A DNA stretch of 64,000 nucleotides, taken from Atherinomorus stipes (taxonomy: Eukaryota > Chordata > Actinopteri > Atheriniformes > Atherinidae). Under the pieces are notes generated by a model. That model worked only from the letters and a program-made list of their open reading frames with translations. It was not told the origin of the DNA and did not search any database. Positions 23,831 through 36,317 of this stretch are shown one piece after another. The stretch is from positions 62,001-126,000 of the forward strand of contig JALJCO010007116.1 of assembly GCA_023101725.1 (NCBI GenBank). The letters are read 5' to 3'. Position numbers and translations under genes: made by a program. How positions within the stretch are numbered: the stretch's first letter is position 1; the number at the start of each line of letters is the position of its first letter.

Positions 23831-26399
23831 AATGTAGTCCTCCTCAAAATTATCCATATAAAAATATAATTTAGTGAAATAAAATATTGCTTGTGAATTG
23901 TAGTTGAAAAAAATAATTTAAAAAAATATACAAACAAAACTGTCCCAGACCAATTAGAGCACGTTGCTCATGTACAGTTGGCCAGCATACCTGTCAACAG
24001 GTGCCGACGTCTGATTGGACGTTACAGAAAACACTTGATTGCAGTGATTGTCTGAAAGAGCTGTTTAACAAAATTTTAGTTCAGGAGCCCCATCATGCTT
24101 GTTTGCTCTTTTTTGTACATTTGTTTTTGATATTTCTATTAAACAATAATTCAGAATCAATGACATGAATTTCATTGAATATTTTATTATTATTTTTGTG
24201 AATTTTAACTTGTTTCACTGACAGCTGATTTTTGCCATCTCTAATAGGAGTGTAGGAATAATTTTGAACCACTGAAGATTATTTTAACCGAAAGCTCCTG
24301 TCATGGAGACCAAATGTGGATCAAACTGGTTGAGAAAAATCTTGTTATTGCAGACTATTGCAGCTTTATCTGAAGAACAAGAAAGTGTTTGCTTTTCTTT
24401 GAAGATTTTTTTTTAAAGTGCTGGTGGTGTGAGTCAGTATCAAGGATTCAGTTGTTGTCTTTCTGCTGATGAGCGGCGTGCGAGGTTTGGGTGGACACAT
24501 TTGTCACGGATCAACCCCCATCACTTCAGTCCTTCTCTTCAAAACCCATTATCATTTCACATGGCAATAAATAGTCCATTAAGTTGACCTAATTAGAAAT
24601 AAACACTGCAATATTGAAGAAAACAGTGGATGAAAAAGAAAATAAGCACATTCACTGAGTGAGAATCCACAAATGATTGCTGTGGCTCAGTGGGGGGAGG
24701 CAGGGCTGAAATGCCTCTGCAGATTTTTCAGTCAATATTTATTTGGATACAATCAACCAGAATGTTTAACTCTCACAGAGAGCGCTAGATGCGCAATTAC
24801 TGCTTGTCAAAACAGATTTATACAGTTGGTTTTTTTCAGGGGTTTGGACTGTGATGCAGATGACTGGGTGTCTGTGCTCCGGCTGCTGGAGCGCAGCGTA
24901 ATGTGTGGTAATGCAGTCTGGATGCTGACTTGGCTCACTGAGCAGCAAATGGACTGGGCTCAGTGGCCTCTGATGTTGATGGCTGCCATAACGGCTGTGC
25001 TGCTTTGTTTTTAGCCTGCTTCGTTGTTTGAGTGTGTCTGCGTCACACAGGTGTGCTCAGGCTTTTACCACAAAAGCATCTAAAAAACATGGACAGAAGT
25101 TAGATTTTCAGATCTGATCTGCTCAGAGCCAACGCTGCTTCGTTTTTAGAGTTTGTATTCAGCCTGGTGGGTTCGTTTGTGCATCTGCTTCACTTTTAAT
25201 CACCCAACGAGGATGAAAATGAAGCACACCCACCACCAGCTTTAATTTTAGTCAATACGTTCTGAATCAGTAACCAGTAACTAAACCCCTGTTCTCACTA
25301 AAGGAAGATACAAGCCGCATGTGCACCACGAGGTGCTCAATACAGCCCAGAATGATCATCTGCCTGTTAACAGTACAAATATGTATTGATTTCACTTCAG
25401 GGTGCCACTTAGCAGCGGTGAAGCGGTGTGGCAACATGGGAACGGTCCGATAAATGGTCAGCCCGTCACTCCTGGAGCTGTGCATGCCAACGTCTGATCT
25501 CATGGTTCAGGGATTTAATCTTGTGGTTTAAACACACGATGGTGCTTATGTTTGTTTCTTCTGTTAGGGATTGTTTAAGGATTTTCATGACAGTTAAGAC
25601 ATCAGAATGAGTCATGAAGCAGCAATGACATTTATGGTGAAGGAAGGGTGTAACAGTACATGGATTTAGGGCTGCACAATTAGTCGTTAAAAAATCGTGA
25701 TCTCAATTCACACATACATGTGATCTCATTTCTACCCACAACGATTCTGAAGCATTTTTAATCACGAGCTTCATCGAAAATAAAAGTTTCCATTCTTCCC
25801 GGACTTTTTTCAAGCGCCATCAAATGCAGCACTGTCGTTGCCTCCCCACCCCCTAACCAATGGTAAAGAACTACAAGTATGCATCTGCCAAAGAAGTGCT
25901 CCAACAAAGCTCTTGTGCAAACACGTGCTTTATTTTGAACTACTTTTTGTTTAGGTTGTTTTATTTGTTTTGTTAAAGTTTACTTGTGCAATAGAAAATT
26001 TTTGCACATTTATGCTTAGTAGCGTAAGCAAAGCATAAGTGGATGATAGGAGGAAGGAGGGAGGGATAGAAAGAGAGACGTTTCTGTCAAACATTGTGTT
26101 GTGAAACAAACTTGTGGCTTAAAAAAAAAAAAAAAGGAAAGAAAAAGAACAAAAAAAGAAAAAAACCAGACAAACCAGAGCAAAAAAAAAAAAAAAAAAA
26201 AAAAAAGACACAGATTAATTCTGTTGGACCACGATGTTATCGGTGAACAGCCAGATGCCGGTGAGTTGTAAACATGAGCATTAACGCTTAGCCTGCCAAG
26301 CCCTTGTTGGTATTTTGTCCAGTGTTTGTGAACGCCCCATTGATCTTAACATTAGAAATACATTAGTAGCTAAAAAAAAAAAGATGAAACTTCATGCCC
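23831..26399. other. Intronic sequence, one partial hAT-like end, no gene
   Basis: A hAT-like start, TAGGGCTGCACAATTAGTCG, lies at about 25668 and continues TCGTGATCTCAATTC. No matching right end was found before the low-complexity block. The 113-codon frame at 24673-25014 resembles no family I know and lacks flanking splice sites. Poly-A tracts occur at 26120-26205. Confidence 0.5.
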
Positions 26400-26894
26400 A
26401 ATTTCACCAATCTTTTTTTTCCAAAACTCCTCCTCTCTTCTTTTTTTTTTATTTTTTTCTTTGGGGGTTTTGGCTGAGGAGATAAAGTTATTTTTTTTCC
26501 TTATTTGGTTTGGGTTTATAATGTATGTAATTATGTCATTATATTACACATTATAAATAATTTGAAAAATTATTAAATAAAAAGTAAGAGGGGGAGAGGG
26601 GGAAATATAAAAAAAGTGAGAGATTTCAAACTCCCAATAAGAAAAAGGTGGTAAAAAAAATAATAAATAGCTGGCAGGCAGATAAAAAAAAAAAAAAGAA
26701 AAAAAAAAAAAAGAGAAGAAGGAAAGGGGGGGGGGAGGAAGGAATTAATTATTTGAATTTTTTTGGAGGTTTTTGTGGAATTGGGGGGGGGAGGGTTGGT
26801 AAACTAATAAAGTTAATGGGTGTAAATTTCTTTTTTATAAAAAAAATTTTTTTTTTTTTTCTTTATGATATAGAAAAAAAAAAAAAAAAAAAAA

Positions 26895-26930
<36 letters not shown>

Positions 26931-28250
26931 AGGAGGGGGAGGGAGGAAGATGATTATAATTATTGTTGCTTCTTAGTAAGGATGAGTAATTAAAGAAAAA
27001 ATATTTTATAAAAGTGGATTTTAAAATAAATGGAAAAAAAAATAAAAAAAAAAAAGATAAAAAGATAAATAATTAAGAGAAATAAATGAAAGAAATTAAA
27101 ATAAGAAAGTAAAGAGAGAGATGGAGGGAGTGAAAATATGAAGAATAAAAAAAAAAAAAGAAAGAAAAAAATAAAAGAAAAGAAAAAAGGGAATTCAGGA
27201 TGGGATGTGAAGTTAGAAAGGCAGGATTATAAGAAATGATATAAAATAATTGAAATAAAAGATGTAATATAAAATAATTAAATTAATTCCTTCTAATTTT
27301 CTTTTTTTCTTTTCTTTTTTTTTTTTTTCTTTGTGTTATTGTGGGTGGTTATTAGGGGCGTTGCGGAGCTGTTGGTAGGGAGTGTGGGTTGTGGCTGTGA
27401 ATGTTTTAAGTAGTAAATTAAGTAGCACCCCCTCGGGAGGTGGAGGGGGGGGGGGGGGGGGGGGGGGAGGGGGGGTGGATGGTAGATGAGGGAGATAAGG
27501 GGAGGGGGGGGGAGGGGGGGGGGGGGGAAAAGGGAGAAGGAGAAAGGAGAGGGGTGGGGGGGGAGGCGGGGGGCGTCGGATGCCAAAGCCCGCTCTCCTC
27601 CAAACGGAGGGGGGGGCCAAAATTAAACAAGGTAGTGGGTGGCCCCGGCCAGTCAGGGTGGGGGAAGGGAAAGAAATTGAAAGGGAAAGAAATAAGTAAA
27701 ATAAAATAAATGAAGGGAGGGTGGGTGGGGGAGGGGGAAGGGAGAAAAGTAGAGGTAGGGCAGAAAATGATATATTTAAAATGTGTAATAAAAAAATGAA
27801 AAAACCAAAATATAAGAGATAAAAATAGAGAGTTGGATAGGGGTGGAGGATGGGGATATAGGGGGGGAAGTGGGGAGAAAGGAAGGAAAATATTGGGTTA
27901 ATTTTGAGAAAACAGGCGAGGGAACTGAAAAAGAGGTCGACAAGGGGGGAGGGGAGAGGGAGAGAAAAAGAGTGAGAGTAAAACAAAGTAGGTGGTTGAG
28001 AGGAGGAGGAGGGGTGGCTTAGGATTGTAGTTAGATTGGGATTGATAGATAAAAGAAAATATTGTGTCTATAGAAAAAGAAATAATAAGTATAATATAAA
28101 AAAAGTGGAATTGAAAGTAAAGATGGAGAATGAGTTAATAATTTTATGTGTTGGATATATTTATATAAATTTATAATAAAATAAAAAGAGTATAAAAAAA
28201 AATATATAAGAAAAAAGAGGGGGAAATAAAAAAAAAAATAAAAGGGGAAA
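26400..28250. repeat. Large purine-rich homopolymer block (suspect sequence)
   Basis: For about 1.85 kb the + strand is almost only A and G runs, with T tracts in part and very little C. Examples are G runs of 15-20 bases near 27445-27475 and a GAAA repeat at 26896-26931. Normal mixed sequence resumes abruptly at about 28251 (CAGCGCAACCTGC). A few ordinary-looking islands (for example CAAAGCCCGCTCTCCTCC near 27584) occur inside. Open frames here (a Pro-rich one of 216 codons on the minus strand, a Gly-rich one on the plus) are composition artefacts. It may be true low-complexity DNA but is more likely poor consensus. Confidence 0.75.
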
Positions 28251-28254
28251 AACA

Positions 28255-29127
28255 GCGCAACCTGCTCTCACCTGTAGGGAGTTTCATCCAGATCAGCATT
28301 TCATTTAAAACCCTGCAGCCAGTAACGCCTCCGACATCAGCCCTCACCACGCCTCTTCTCTAATCATCAGAATACAGCCTTTCCTCCTCATTGCTGTTGC
28401 TACAGTGAACCCCCCTCCCTTGAGTACCTCATTGAAGAATGCAGGCCCTCTCTAAAAGCCTTGTACATGATCTTATCCGGTTTAAGTTACTTTGTCCTTG
28501 AAGATTGTGCCAAAACTTTATACAACAAAGTGGCTGATGTTACATTTGTCTGGAGATGTTTCCTCTAATTTTAGAATTGTGCAGGACTGGAAATTTTGTC
28601 TTTTTATATAACGGGAACTCAAAGACAGTCGCTGTGGTTTAGTTTGTGTTGTGTAAAATCAGTCCAGTAACAGTAGAGACATTGTTGAGGCTGTTAGATG
28701 ATGATAATATTAACATGTGAAGATAATTGATTCATTTTGTGAGTTTCTTTTCAGTTATTTACCTGAAAGCATCCTCATCATTCCTGCTTGTGTCTGCTTG
28801 TTAAGGCATCAGTTTGATTCAGAGGTCATGGTGATGCTGCTGGTGGTTATGTTGTCTCTGGTTTCAGCGTCATCTACGACTCATTCATGCTGGATGTTAA
28901 ATACGTGTATGGACGGAGCCTTCTGTCTGTGTTCTGCTTTCATTTTGTATCTATTTCAGTGCGTTTTCAGAAAGCTTGCAGATGCATCTCTAAACACTGC
29001 AAATGTAGGTGCACCACCAGAAGTCAGGGAGGGGGGATGTTGTACAGATAGCTCACATGTAGCAGCAAAAGGAACAAAGGAGAGGAAGACAACAGGAATG
29101 GCAGAAGTTTTTGAAGACTGACTGCGA
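28255..29127. other. Intronic sequence without recognised genes
   Basis: Mixed composition. The 134-codon frame at 28717-29121 has no known domain and ends where a Tc1-like element begins. I do not regard it as a gene. Confidence 0.5.
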
Positions 29128-29129
29128 TA

Positions 29130-30156
29130 CACTGCCTGTCCCCCAAAAAAAGTCTCCACCTGGATTTAACTAGGCAAACAGATCGGAGCCTCCTATTGGA
29201 TAATTACTGAATGGGCGGTTGTCCTACAGCTGCAACAAGTTATTAAACCCCAACTGGTGCAATGAGTTGCTTCTGATTTCCTAAACTAGCATGTGGAAAG
29301 ACACATCCGTGGTGGTGGAAAAGATTTTAGTCTGTCGTTGGGGTTGGGTGAAGGAGAGAGGAGATGGGGGGAGGAAAAAAGAAAGGGAGGGGAGGGGGGG
29401 ATAAAGGGAAAATTAAAAAAAAAAAAAAAAATAAAGGAATTGAGGGGAAAAAAGAAATTAAAAAAAGGAAAAAAGAAAAAAAAAAAAAAATAAAAAAAAA
29501 AAAAAAGAAAAAAAAATTAAAAAAAAAATAAGAAGGGTCAGATCATTGGCAGCATCAAGCTGAAAAAAGATCTAAGGAGATGCAGAAACTAAAACTGGGT
29601 TCAGAACTGTCCAACGCATAATTAAAAACTGGAAGGATGGTGGGGACCCATCGAATAAATGTGGTGGAAAAACATTCTAAATAATCATGGTCGGCAATCC
29701 TTCAGTAAACGTTTGGTGAAGAAGAAAAACAACAGTAGAACTCAGGGCTACATTTAATAGTGAAGTAAGAGCATTTCTTCACAAAGGGAACTCAAGGGAC
29801 TGAATAGCTGTGTAGTCTTAAGAAAACCACTAATCAGTGAGGCTAACCAGAAAAAAGGCTTCAGGTTGCTAGGGAGCATAAAGATTTGACTGTGGAGCAA
29901 TGGAAGAAGGTCATTTCCACACATGGATTGGCCACCACAGAGTCCAGATCTGAACCCCATTGAGAATCTTTGGGATGTCCAGGTTCAGGTCTGTGGTCAG
30001 ACTCTACCATCATCATTAAGATCTTAGAGAAACATTAATGCAACACTGGATGGAAATAAATCTGCTGACATGAGACAGAGAACGCTGCCGTGATCACAGC
30101 TTAAGGCTCCAACCAGATATCAGAGTGGAAGACCTTTTTTTTTTAGCCGGGCGGTG
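29130..30156 (+). pseudogene. Tc1-like transposon family 2, degenerate copy
   Basis: Imperfect terminal repeats, CACTGCCTGTCCCCCAAAAA on the left and the near-inverse of CACCGCCCGGCTAAAAA on the right, lie between TA dinucleotides (29128-29129 and 30157-30158). The inside carries typical Tc1 coding remnants. AACTGGAAGGATGGTGGGGA corresponds to the family's WKDGG block, and CCACAGAGTCCAGATCTGAA then CCCCATTGAGAATC to SPDLNPIEN. It has many stops and frameshifts. A purine-rich block interrupts it at 29336-29536. A related fragment lies on the minus strand at 58139-58366. Confidence 0.85.
29336..29536. repeat. Purine-rich block inside the family 2 Tc1 copy
   Basis: About 200 bases of A and G runs separate AAAAGATTTTAGTCTGTC from GGTCAGATCATTGGCAGC. 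In the sister fragment at 58139-58366 (minus strand) these two flanks are only about six bases apart, so this block is extra sequence. Confidence 0.8.
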
Positions 30157-30158
30157 TA

Positions 30159-30905
30159 TAATGTTACCTGGGCACAGAGTAGTGTCACCATGTTTGACAT
30201 TGCCTGAAACTGGTGGATGTGTTGCCTAACAACCATGACAGCGTAAAGGATGCATGGTTATGTGGGCAATAAAATCTGACATTATTATTCCATGTAACGT
30301 GAGCATAGATGAGTACTTGTTATGTTTGGGTCAAGCCTTGCTACGCTCAGGTCGATGTAAGACTGTAAATTTGAAGTCTTTATTCCAGGGGTTCATTATA
30401 AATGAGCACAGAATATTTCCAGCTGTAAAATTCTGGCTTTTATGGACTAAAAAAAGCTAAAAAAAAAAAAAAAAAAAAAGGTTCATTAGACTGAAGCCTC
30501 ATTTAAACGTTGTGTTATGCATCCAGACTTCTGGCCATCTTCTGCATCCCTCACATGCAGAGTTTGGCCCATTCAGAGAGCAGATGTCCAGCCAGATGTA
30601 GCTAACGGAGTGGTACCACTGGAAACCCTGAGCACAGAGTTGTGCAGTTTAATTGATGTTCGAACAATGAAAGGATCCAAGAAGAAGTTGGAAATCATCC
30701 AATGGCTGTGCAGCAATCGCTGCCGTCAACTGTGGGCCATCTTTTTTTGTGACAACAAAAAGGCTGAATATTGTGGCCGTGTTGAACTCGGATGTGGTCC
30801 CTAAACTCTGCCCTCTAGTGGATGTGTTCTCTAACTGTACCAAGGACATGGAAGTTAGGAATCAGCTGTAGAATCCAATGACATCAAATAGCAAGTTTGC
30901 ATATA
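30159..30905. other. Intronic spacer without recognised genes
   Basis: About 750 bp with a poly-A tract near 30460-30479. The 95-codon frame at 30517-30804 has no recognisable motif. Confidence 0.5.
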
Positions 30906-32438
30906 AAGGGGGGGGGAAAAGAAATGAAAAAGTTATCTTTTTTATTAAAAAAAAATTTTATGTTGGGGAAGAAATTATAAATTTACCCCAGAGGTAAGTT
31001 ACAACCAAAGTAATCACAAAGAAAAAACATTTATGTCCATGAATTACGTGATGTGTAATATAGTGGAAGGGATAGACTATTTAATACTTAGGTTTTTGCA
31101 CTTTGTTGGTGATTCCAGCCTCAAGACGCCTCCTGTATGGAGAAACCAGTCCATTGCTTGGGTGTGATTTTGGCCCATTCTTCCACACAAATGCCTTCAA
31201 ATCCTTGATGAACTCAGATCTTCAATTCTTTCCAATGATTTTCAATTGGATTCAAGTGGGGTGATTGTCTGGTCCATTCTAGCAGCTTTATTTTCTTCTT
31301 CTTAGACCAGGTGAGTGTTTCTTGGCTGTGTGTTGGGATGGTCGTCTTTCTGAAAGATCCAGCCTCTTTTCATCTTCAGCAGCTGCAGATGCAGCAGATT
31401 CTGGTCCAGAATGTCTCTCTAGTTTTTTTCCATTCATTCTTCCTTCAATTATATGAAGACTTCCAGTACCACATGCTGAAAAACAGCTCCACACCATGAT
31501 GTTCCACCTCCAAACTTCACTGTTGCTATGGTGTTTTGGGGTGGTGCTATTTCTCCTCCAAACATGTTGTGTCTTATGACATCTGAAGAGTTCAGTTTTG
31601 GTCTCATCTGTCCAGACTATGTTTTCCAGAATGTCATGGGTTTGTCCAGATGTTGTGTTGCAAACTTCAAACCAGCATCAATGTGCTTTTTCTTCAGAAA
31701 TGGAGTCTTGTGTGGTGTGCGTGCATGAAGGCCATGGTGGTTGAGTGCATTCCTTCTTGTTTTCTCGGAAACAACTGTAGCTGCTGGTTCCAGGTCTTTC
31801 TGAAGCTCTCCCCGAGTGGTCCTGGGCTGTTGGAGAACCTTTCTGATTATTGTTCTGACTCCTCTGTCTGAAATCTTGTGAGGAGCACCTGGCCGTGGCC
31901 GCTTTACGACCATGCCGTGTTCTTTCCACTTCCGGATGATGGTCCCAATGGTGCTCACTGGAACTTTCAGAAGTTTAGAAATGCACCTGGAACCAATGCC
32001 TTCAGTGTTTGCAATAATAAGGTTGCGTAGGTCTTTAGACAGCTTTTTGCTTTTACCCATCATGCAATGCTTCTTGTCTGGCACCTTGGTGATGAGAAAC
32101 TTTTTTTTAAAGGCATCAATCAGGACTAAAGCAGCTGATATTACTTTGCACTGATAGAGGACAGGATTACTTTCTAAATACGTACAGACTCCAGCTGCTT
32201 TCTTGGCTTTCCAGATCTTTTGCGCCTTCATTTCTTCATGTGTTCAGTACTTTTTCCCTGTGTCATTTCACTATATTACGCATAACTTCATTTATGGACA
32301 TAAATGTTTGGATTTCTTTGTATGTGTGCATTACTTGGGTTGTTGCTGACATCTGGTAAAAATTTCATGTCAATATCTCTACTAGAAATATATTTTCTGA
32401 GAAAAATGTTGATGTGTTCAATACATTTTTCCCCGCTC
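30906..32438 (-). pseudogene. Tc1-like transposon family 3, with intact N-terminal transposase half
   Basis: The terminal repeats are long and imperfect, with subterminal matches such as CATTTATGTCCAT (about 31029 and, inverted, about 32292) and TAATATAGTG. TA lies at both proposed ends (30904-30905, 32439-32440). On the minus strand an open frame of 204 codons (31617-32231) covers the paired helix-turn-helix region: GKSKKLSKDLRN, then ISKLLKVPVSTIGTIIRKWK, the GRPR-like RPRPGAPHKISDRG linker, and the start of the catalytic domain (LKFATQHLDKPMTFW). The rest continues below 31617 in other frames (MVWSCFSACGTG at about 31497). The second half is broken, so the element is probably inactive. Confidence 0.85.
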
Positions 32439-32440
32439 TA

Positions 32441-33375
32441 TCACCAATTAAAATGTAATTTTCCTCCAGTTTTTAGCGTAGAATAGGTCTGTTATCACAT
32501 GAGGTTGTCACATGCACTCTGTGCTCACCTAAATCATCTCGTTTTTCATGATTGTTCATACAAATAAGGGAAAGTCTAAAAATAAAGTTTGTGACAGCTC
32601 TCACAAGTTTCCTTCATTATGACTCATCATAATGAGGCGAAAAAACACGAATAGCAGCATCAAGGTGCTTTTACCAGAACGTAAATCATTTTCATCTGAC
32701 TGCCTTCTACATATCTCAGGTTAACGTCGTTCTCATTCACATAAAACCTGCGGTGCTGTCTGTGCATGCTTCTGCATGGATGCTAGTGGTGCCGCAGGAA
32801 GGATATTCACTCAGGACATTGTGTGCTTGTTTATTTGTATTTAGTGTCTTTGTGTACATGTAGGTGAGGTTGTCGCCCCATAGCAGCATTGTGATGGATA
32901 TTTTCTGGGTGTCTGAGCTGCAGTCGGTCATTTGGACTGACAGATTTCTGCCCCACACACTCGTACCCGCTGACATATCGTACTGTGCTCTGATGGCAGA
33001 CCGTTCAAATGCTGAAAATGGAGAAAATAAAAAACAAAAAGGGCTAACGGCTTCTGGTTTTCCTGGTTTCTCACAAATGATGCGACACAGTTTTATTATC
33101 ACACAAAAACTGAGTGAGAGGAAAAAAGAAGTACTCGTGTTTTGTTAGATTGAACTTGTTTTTTTGACATTGCTCTGTACATGTAGTCATATTTCATCAC
33201 CCATCACTGTCTCTTTTGACAGTTTGCCTCAAAGGGAACGTAATTATAAGAAAACAGTTCAGTGAATTGAGGTAAATTATCCTTTACATCTGTTTTTAAT
33301 CACTGAAAGGAGAGCTGAAGGGAACCTTTTTTTACACCCTTTTTTAAAAAAAAAAATCATCCTATTTTCTTTCTT

Positions 33376-33410
<35 letters not shown>

Positions 33411-34171
33411 AAAGAACTCATGCTGTCCAGCATGATAGCAGCAGAATGATGGTCTGACTGCTGTTATGCCGAACAAAGTTGCTTTGCCAAGAGAAGCTTT
33501 ATGGATCAAAGGTCTTTAATGAAGTATTATTTATTTTTAATTAAGTTTATTCCTTAATTTACATTTTATTGCTGGAGCTGATGAGAGGGGGGTGAGAGAG
33601 TAAACAGAAAAGAGAATGGAGAAGAAAAAGGAGACATGGTAGAAAGCAACAGGATCAGCTTCTCAGTCTAAACAGGAAAAATCAGACAACTATAGGAAAA
33701 CAAACACCTGTGACATCTTCAAGAAAAACAAAGCTGACAATCATCAGGAGCATGAAGAGGTGGGATAGATGGATAAAATCATCATCTTTGCCCAGTAGGG
33801 AGCGGATCAGCTGGGGGAATCCAGGACAGTACTGGGTGCTTCTTTGGACCCATTTAAAGTGTTGGGATAAGGATTATGTTTGCGTTCTCATCCATGTTCA
33901 TCTCAGAACATTGGGGAGCTCCCTCCCCCAAACTACCCGTCACTGGCAGCCCCGCAGAGCTCCTTCAGAGACAGACTGCTTCACTCCGAAAGTGTGAAGG
34001 AGCACTACTGCAGGTCTCCGATTCCCACTGGAAACCAGGATAAGAGTCTAACCAACTGTGTTGGTCCTGTGATGGACAAGTAGCTGCTGGAAAAGGCTCC
34101 AGCCCCCCTACATTGGAATAATCCACCATCTCACGAAAACAAAGTTTGTCGTCTCAGATAGTGAGATAAAT
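32441..34171. other. Intronic sequence with a TC microsatellite, no gene
   Basis: A CT dinucleotide run lies at 33380-33408. Frames of 94-121 codons around 32737-33148 overlap on both strands and match nothing known. Confidence 0.5.
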
Positions 34172-34179
34172 GATCCAGT

Positions 34180-35067
34180 CAGTAGTGGTTTTAGACCCGG
34201 GCGAACTGGGCAGCTGCCTGGGGCGGCACTGACGCTTGAAAAAAGAAAAAAAAGTGGCACTGCATAGTTTTATATTATTGGGCCCATCTGTCAGCCATTG
34301 TGTCAGGAATGGGCAGATTGGCGGCCCCTGCAGCTGCAGACGCCCTGCTGAGAAGCTCCCATGTGGAGTCCTGTGTTGGATCCCACAGGTCCTGCACGCA
34401 CATCTGCAGCAGCTTCAGACAAAACAGGATTTTGTTAAATGATGGTGAGTAAAACTGATGTTGGAATCTGAATCACTGGATTGTACAGTAATACCCGTTA
34501 CTTCAGGGAAGACTCTCGGAGACCGTCGGCCTCTTTTAACGTCTTTATTTGAACTCTGGCGGCGTGTGCAGATGCAGGGGCCGAGTGCGCCTCATGTTTC
34601 TTTTTCCTTCTCCTGTTCTAACCTACGACAGAACTGTCTCGGCCCTTACCAGCCCTTAAACGTCAGGACATTAGAAACATCACAGTATTACTGCTCAACA
34701 AGCCAGACAGTGTTTTTAAGAAGTTGTCTCAGGGTCTCAGTTGTGAATTTAATGTGACATCGGCAGTTTGAATAGATTTATAACCTACTTTCAAAATTTA
34801 TACAGTATTTTTTGTTGACTATCAGCCAGGACTATTTATTATTTAGACTCATGTCATAAGGGCCAGATAATATAATGGGTCTTATAAAAATGATAACTTA
34901 GACTGCTTTGTGCAGTTTTGTGTTAATTGTGTTTTTTTTTCCTGTTGTAATTGCAACAGATGAAAAACTGGACTCAAAAAATTGTGCAAGTTCTTTTTGT
35001 GCGCGGGGAGGCAAAGCGCTCGAAGGGTGCATCGCTCTTGGAGTAGTTCAATGTAGAATCGCCACTG
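34180..35067. mobile_element. hAT element, 888 bp, with perfect 8-bp target duplication
   Basis: The left end CAGTAGTGGTTTTAGA and right end TGTAGAATCGCCACTG are imperfect inverted repeats of the CAGTGGCGGTTCTAGA type. They are flanked by identical GATCCAGT copies at 34172-34179 and 35068-35075. Close to the left end is GGGCAGCTGCCTGGGGCGGC. No transposase was recognised, so it is non-autonomous. Confidence 0.9.
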
Positions 35068-35294
35068 GATCCAGTTATCGTGACAAAAACATGCGAGCAC
35101 ACCTTCTCTTGGCTTCCGATAGCCCTGCAGATGATTTCCTTTCAGGCTGGATGCAGGGGGGGTTAATAACTCCGACTCTGCAACCGGGCGTGAGGACTGG
35201 ACCTCCTGACGTCCAGTCGATCACACAAACGATTCGGTTTCTTACAATGAAATGAATATTTGAAAATGTGAAAATTGTGATCCAACCATACATA

Positions 35295-36317
35295 GGGCCG
35301 GATCCATCAAAGGTTTGCGTGTGTTAAAACGTGAGCTGTCTCACTGCACATGCAAAAAATTTACAAACTGATCTATTAACAGCGTGCTAAAAGGGTTCGT
35401 TCCCTCAAACGTGCTAAATAGCGCCTCTTATCCATTTAGCACCTTTTCTGCAATGAATATGCAATTTGGGGCGTTGGGAGGAGAAAATGTAAATGTATTC
35501 ATTTAGCACTCACAAGGTGATTTATCATCCATGGGACACATTGGCTTGCTGGTTTTTTGGATCTTTTTTAGTACGTCTGAAAAGCAGGTGCAAACTTGTA
35601 GCTTTGTGCACAAAAGGCTGCAACCTCTGAGAGGGACCTGGACACGCACACATCTGATTCAAAATCATTTTTCATGAGCAGTGAGGGCAGCGTATTTAGT
35701 TCTCATTGTTCAATAAAAATCAGAACAGCAAACCACTATTTAACACGGATGTAAAATATTCTGGATAAATGAAAGTTTGCAGCCGCTGGAGCTTAATGAG
35801 AACTAAAGCTGCATTAATTGTGTCTTGTTATTTCCCCTTTTTGCCAATGTCACGTTTTCACTTGGATTTTAGCAGCTGGACAGATCACACCACCTGGCAA
35901 CGCAAGCTCTGAAGCTGTTGGCATTGTACCAAAGTGTGCACCTCGTGCGTAATAGAGACCATGTCGGAGCTGCAGAGACTTTCATTTGTTCAGCAACTCC
36001 TGATCCATGTCCTCATAAACTGGAAACTTCTGAGGCTCTGCACGGATACCTGCTGTATTATTTAAATTTACTTATTTTGAATTATATTTTATCTCCTTCC
36101 TCCACTACCATCTTCCTTTGTGGGTCGTATTTTCTTTTGCGCTGTTGTCTTTTGCAATTCGCCACATGCAAAACCCTCATTTATATTGGGGCCTTTCCAA
36201 CACGTTTGCACCCGCTGTCATTAGCGAATTCGCAAACCACGGTTCAGCCCCTCATGCAAAATTCAGATTGCATGGGCTAATTACTACACGCAAATTTGGA
36301 TCTTGATAAATCCGGCC
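35295..36317. mobile_element. Non-autonomous DNA transposon, about 1.02 kb (GGCCGGAT ends)
   Basis: The left end GGGCCGGATCCATCAAAG is an imperfect inverse of the right end TCTTGATAAATCCGGCC. The inside shares segments with the nested element at about 16203-16937, including AGTACGTCTGAAAAGCAGG-like and TTGTGCACAAAAGGCTG-like stretches. No transposase frame. I could not settle the target duplication. Confidence 0.7.

Noticed and set aside
24673..25014. 113-codon open frame with several Trp and Cys residues
   Set aside because: No recognised domain, no splice sites or conserved neighbours, and length is within chance for this much sequence.
27336..27986. 216-codon Pro/Leu/Phe-rich frame on the minus strand
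   Set aside because: It lies entirely in the purine-rich homopolymer block, so it is a composition artefact.
28717..29121. 134-codon open frame ending beside a Tc1 end
   Set aside because: No recognised family and no supporting splice or promoter context.
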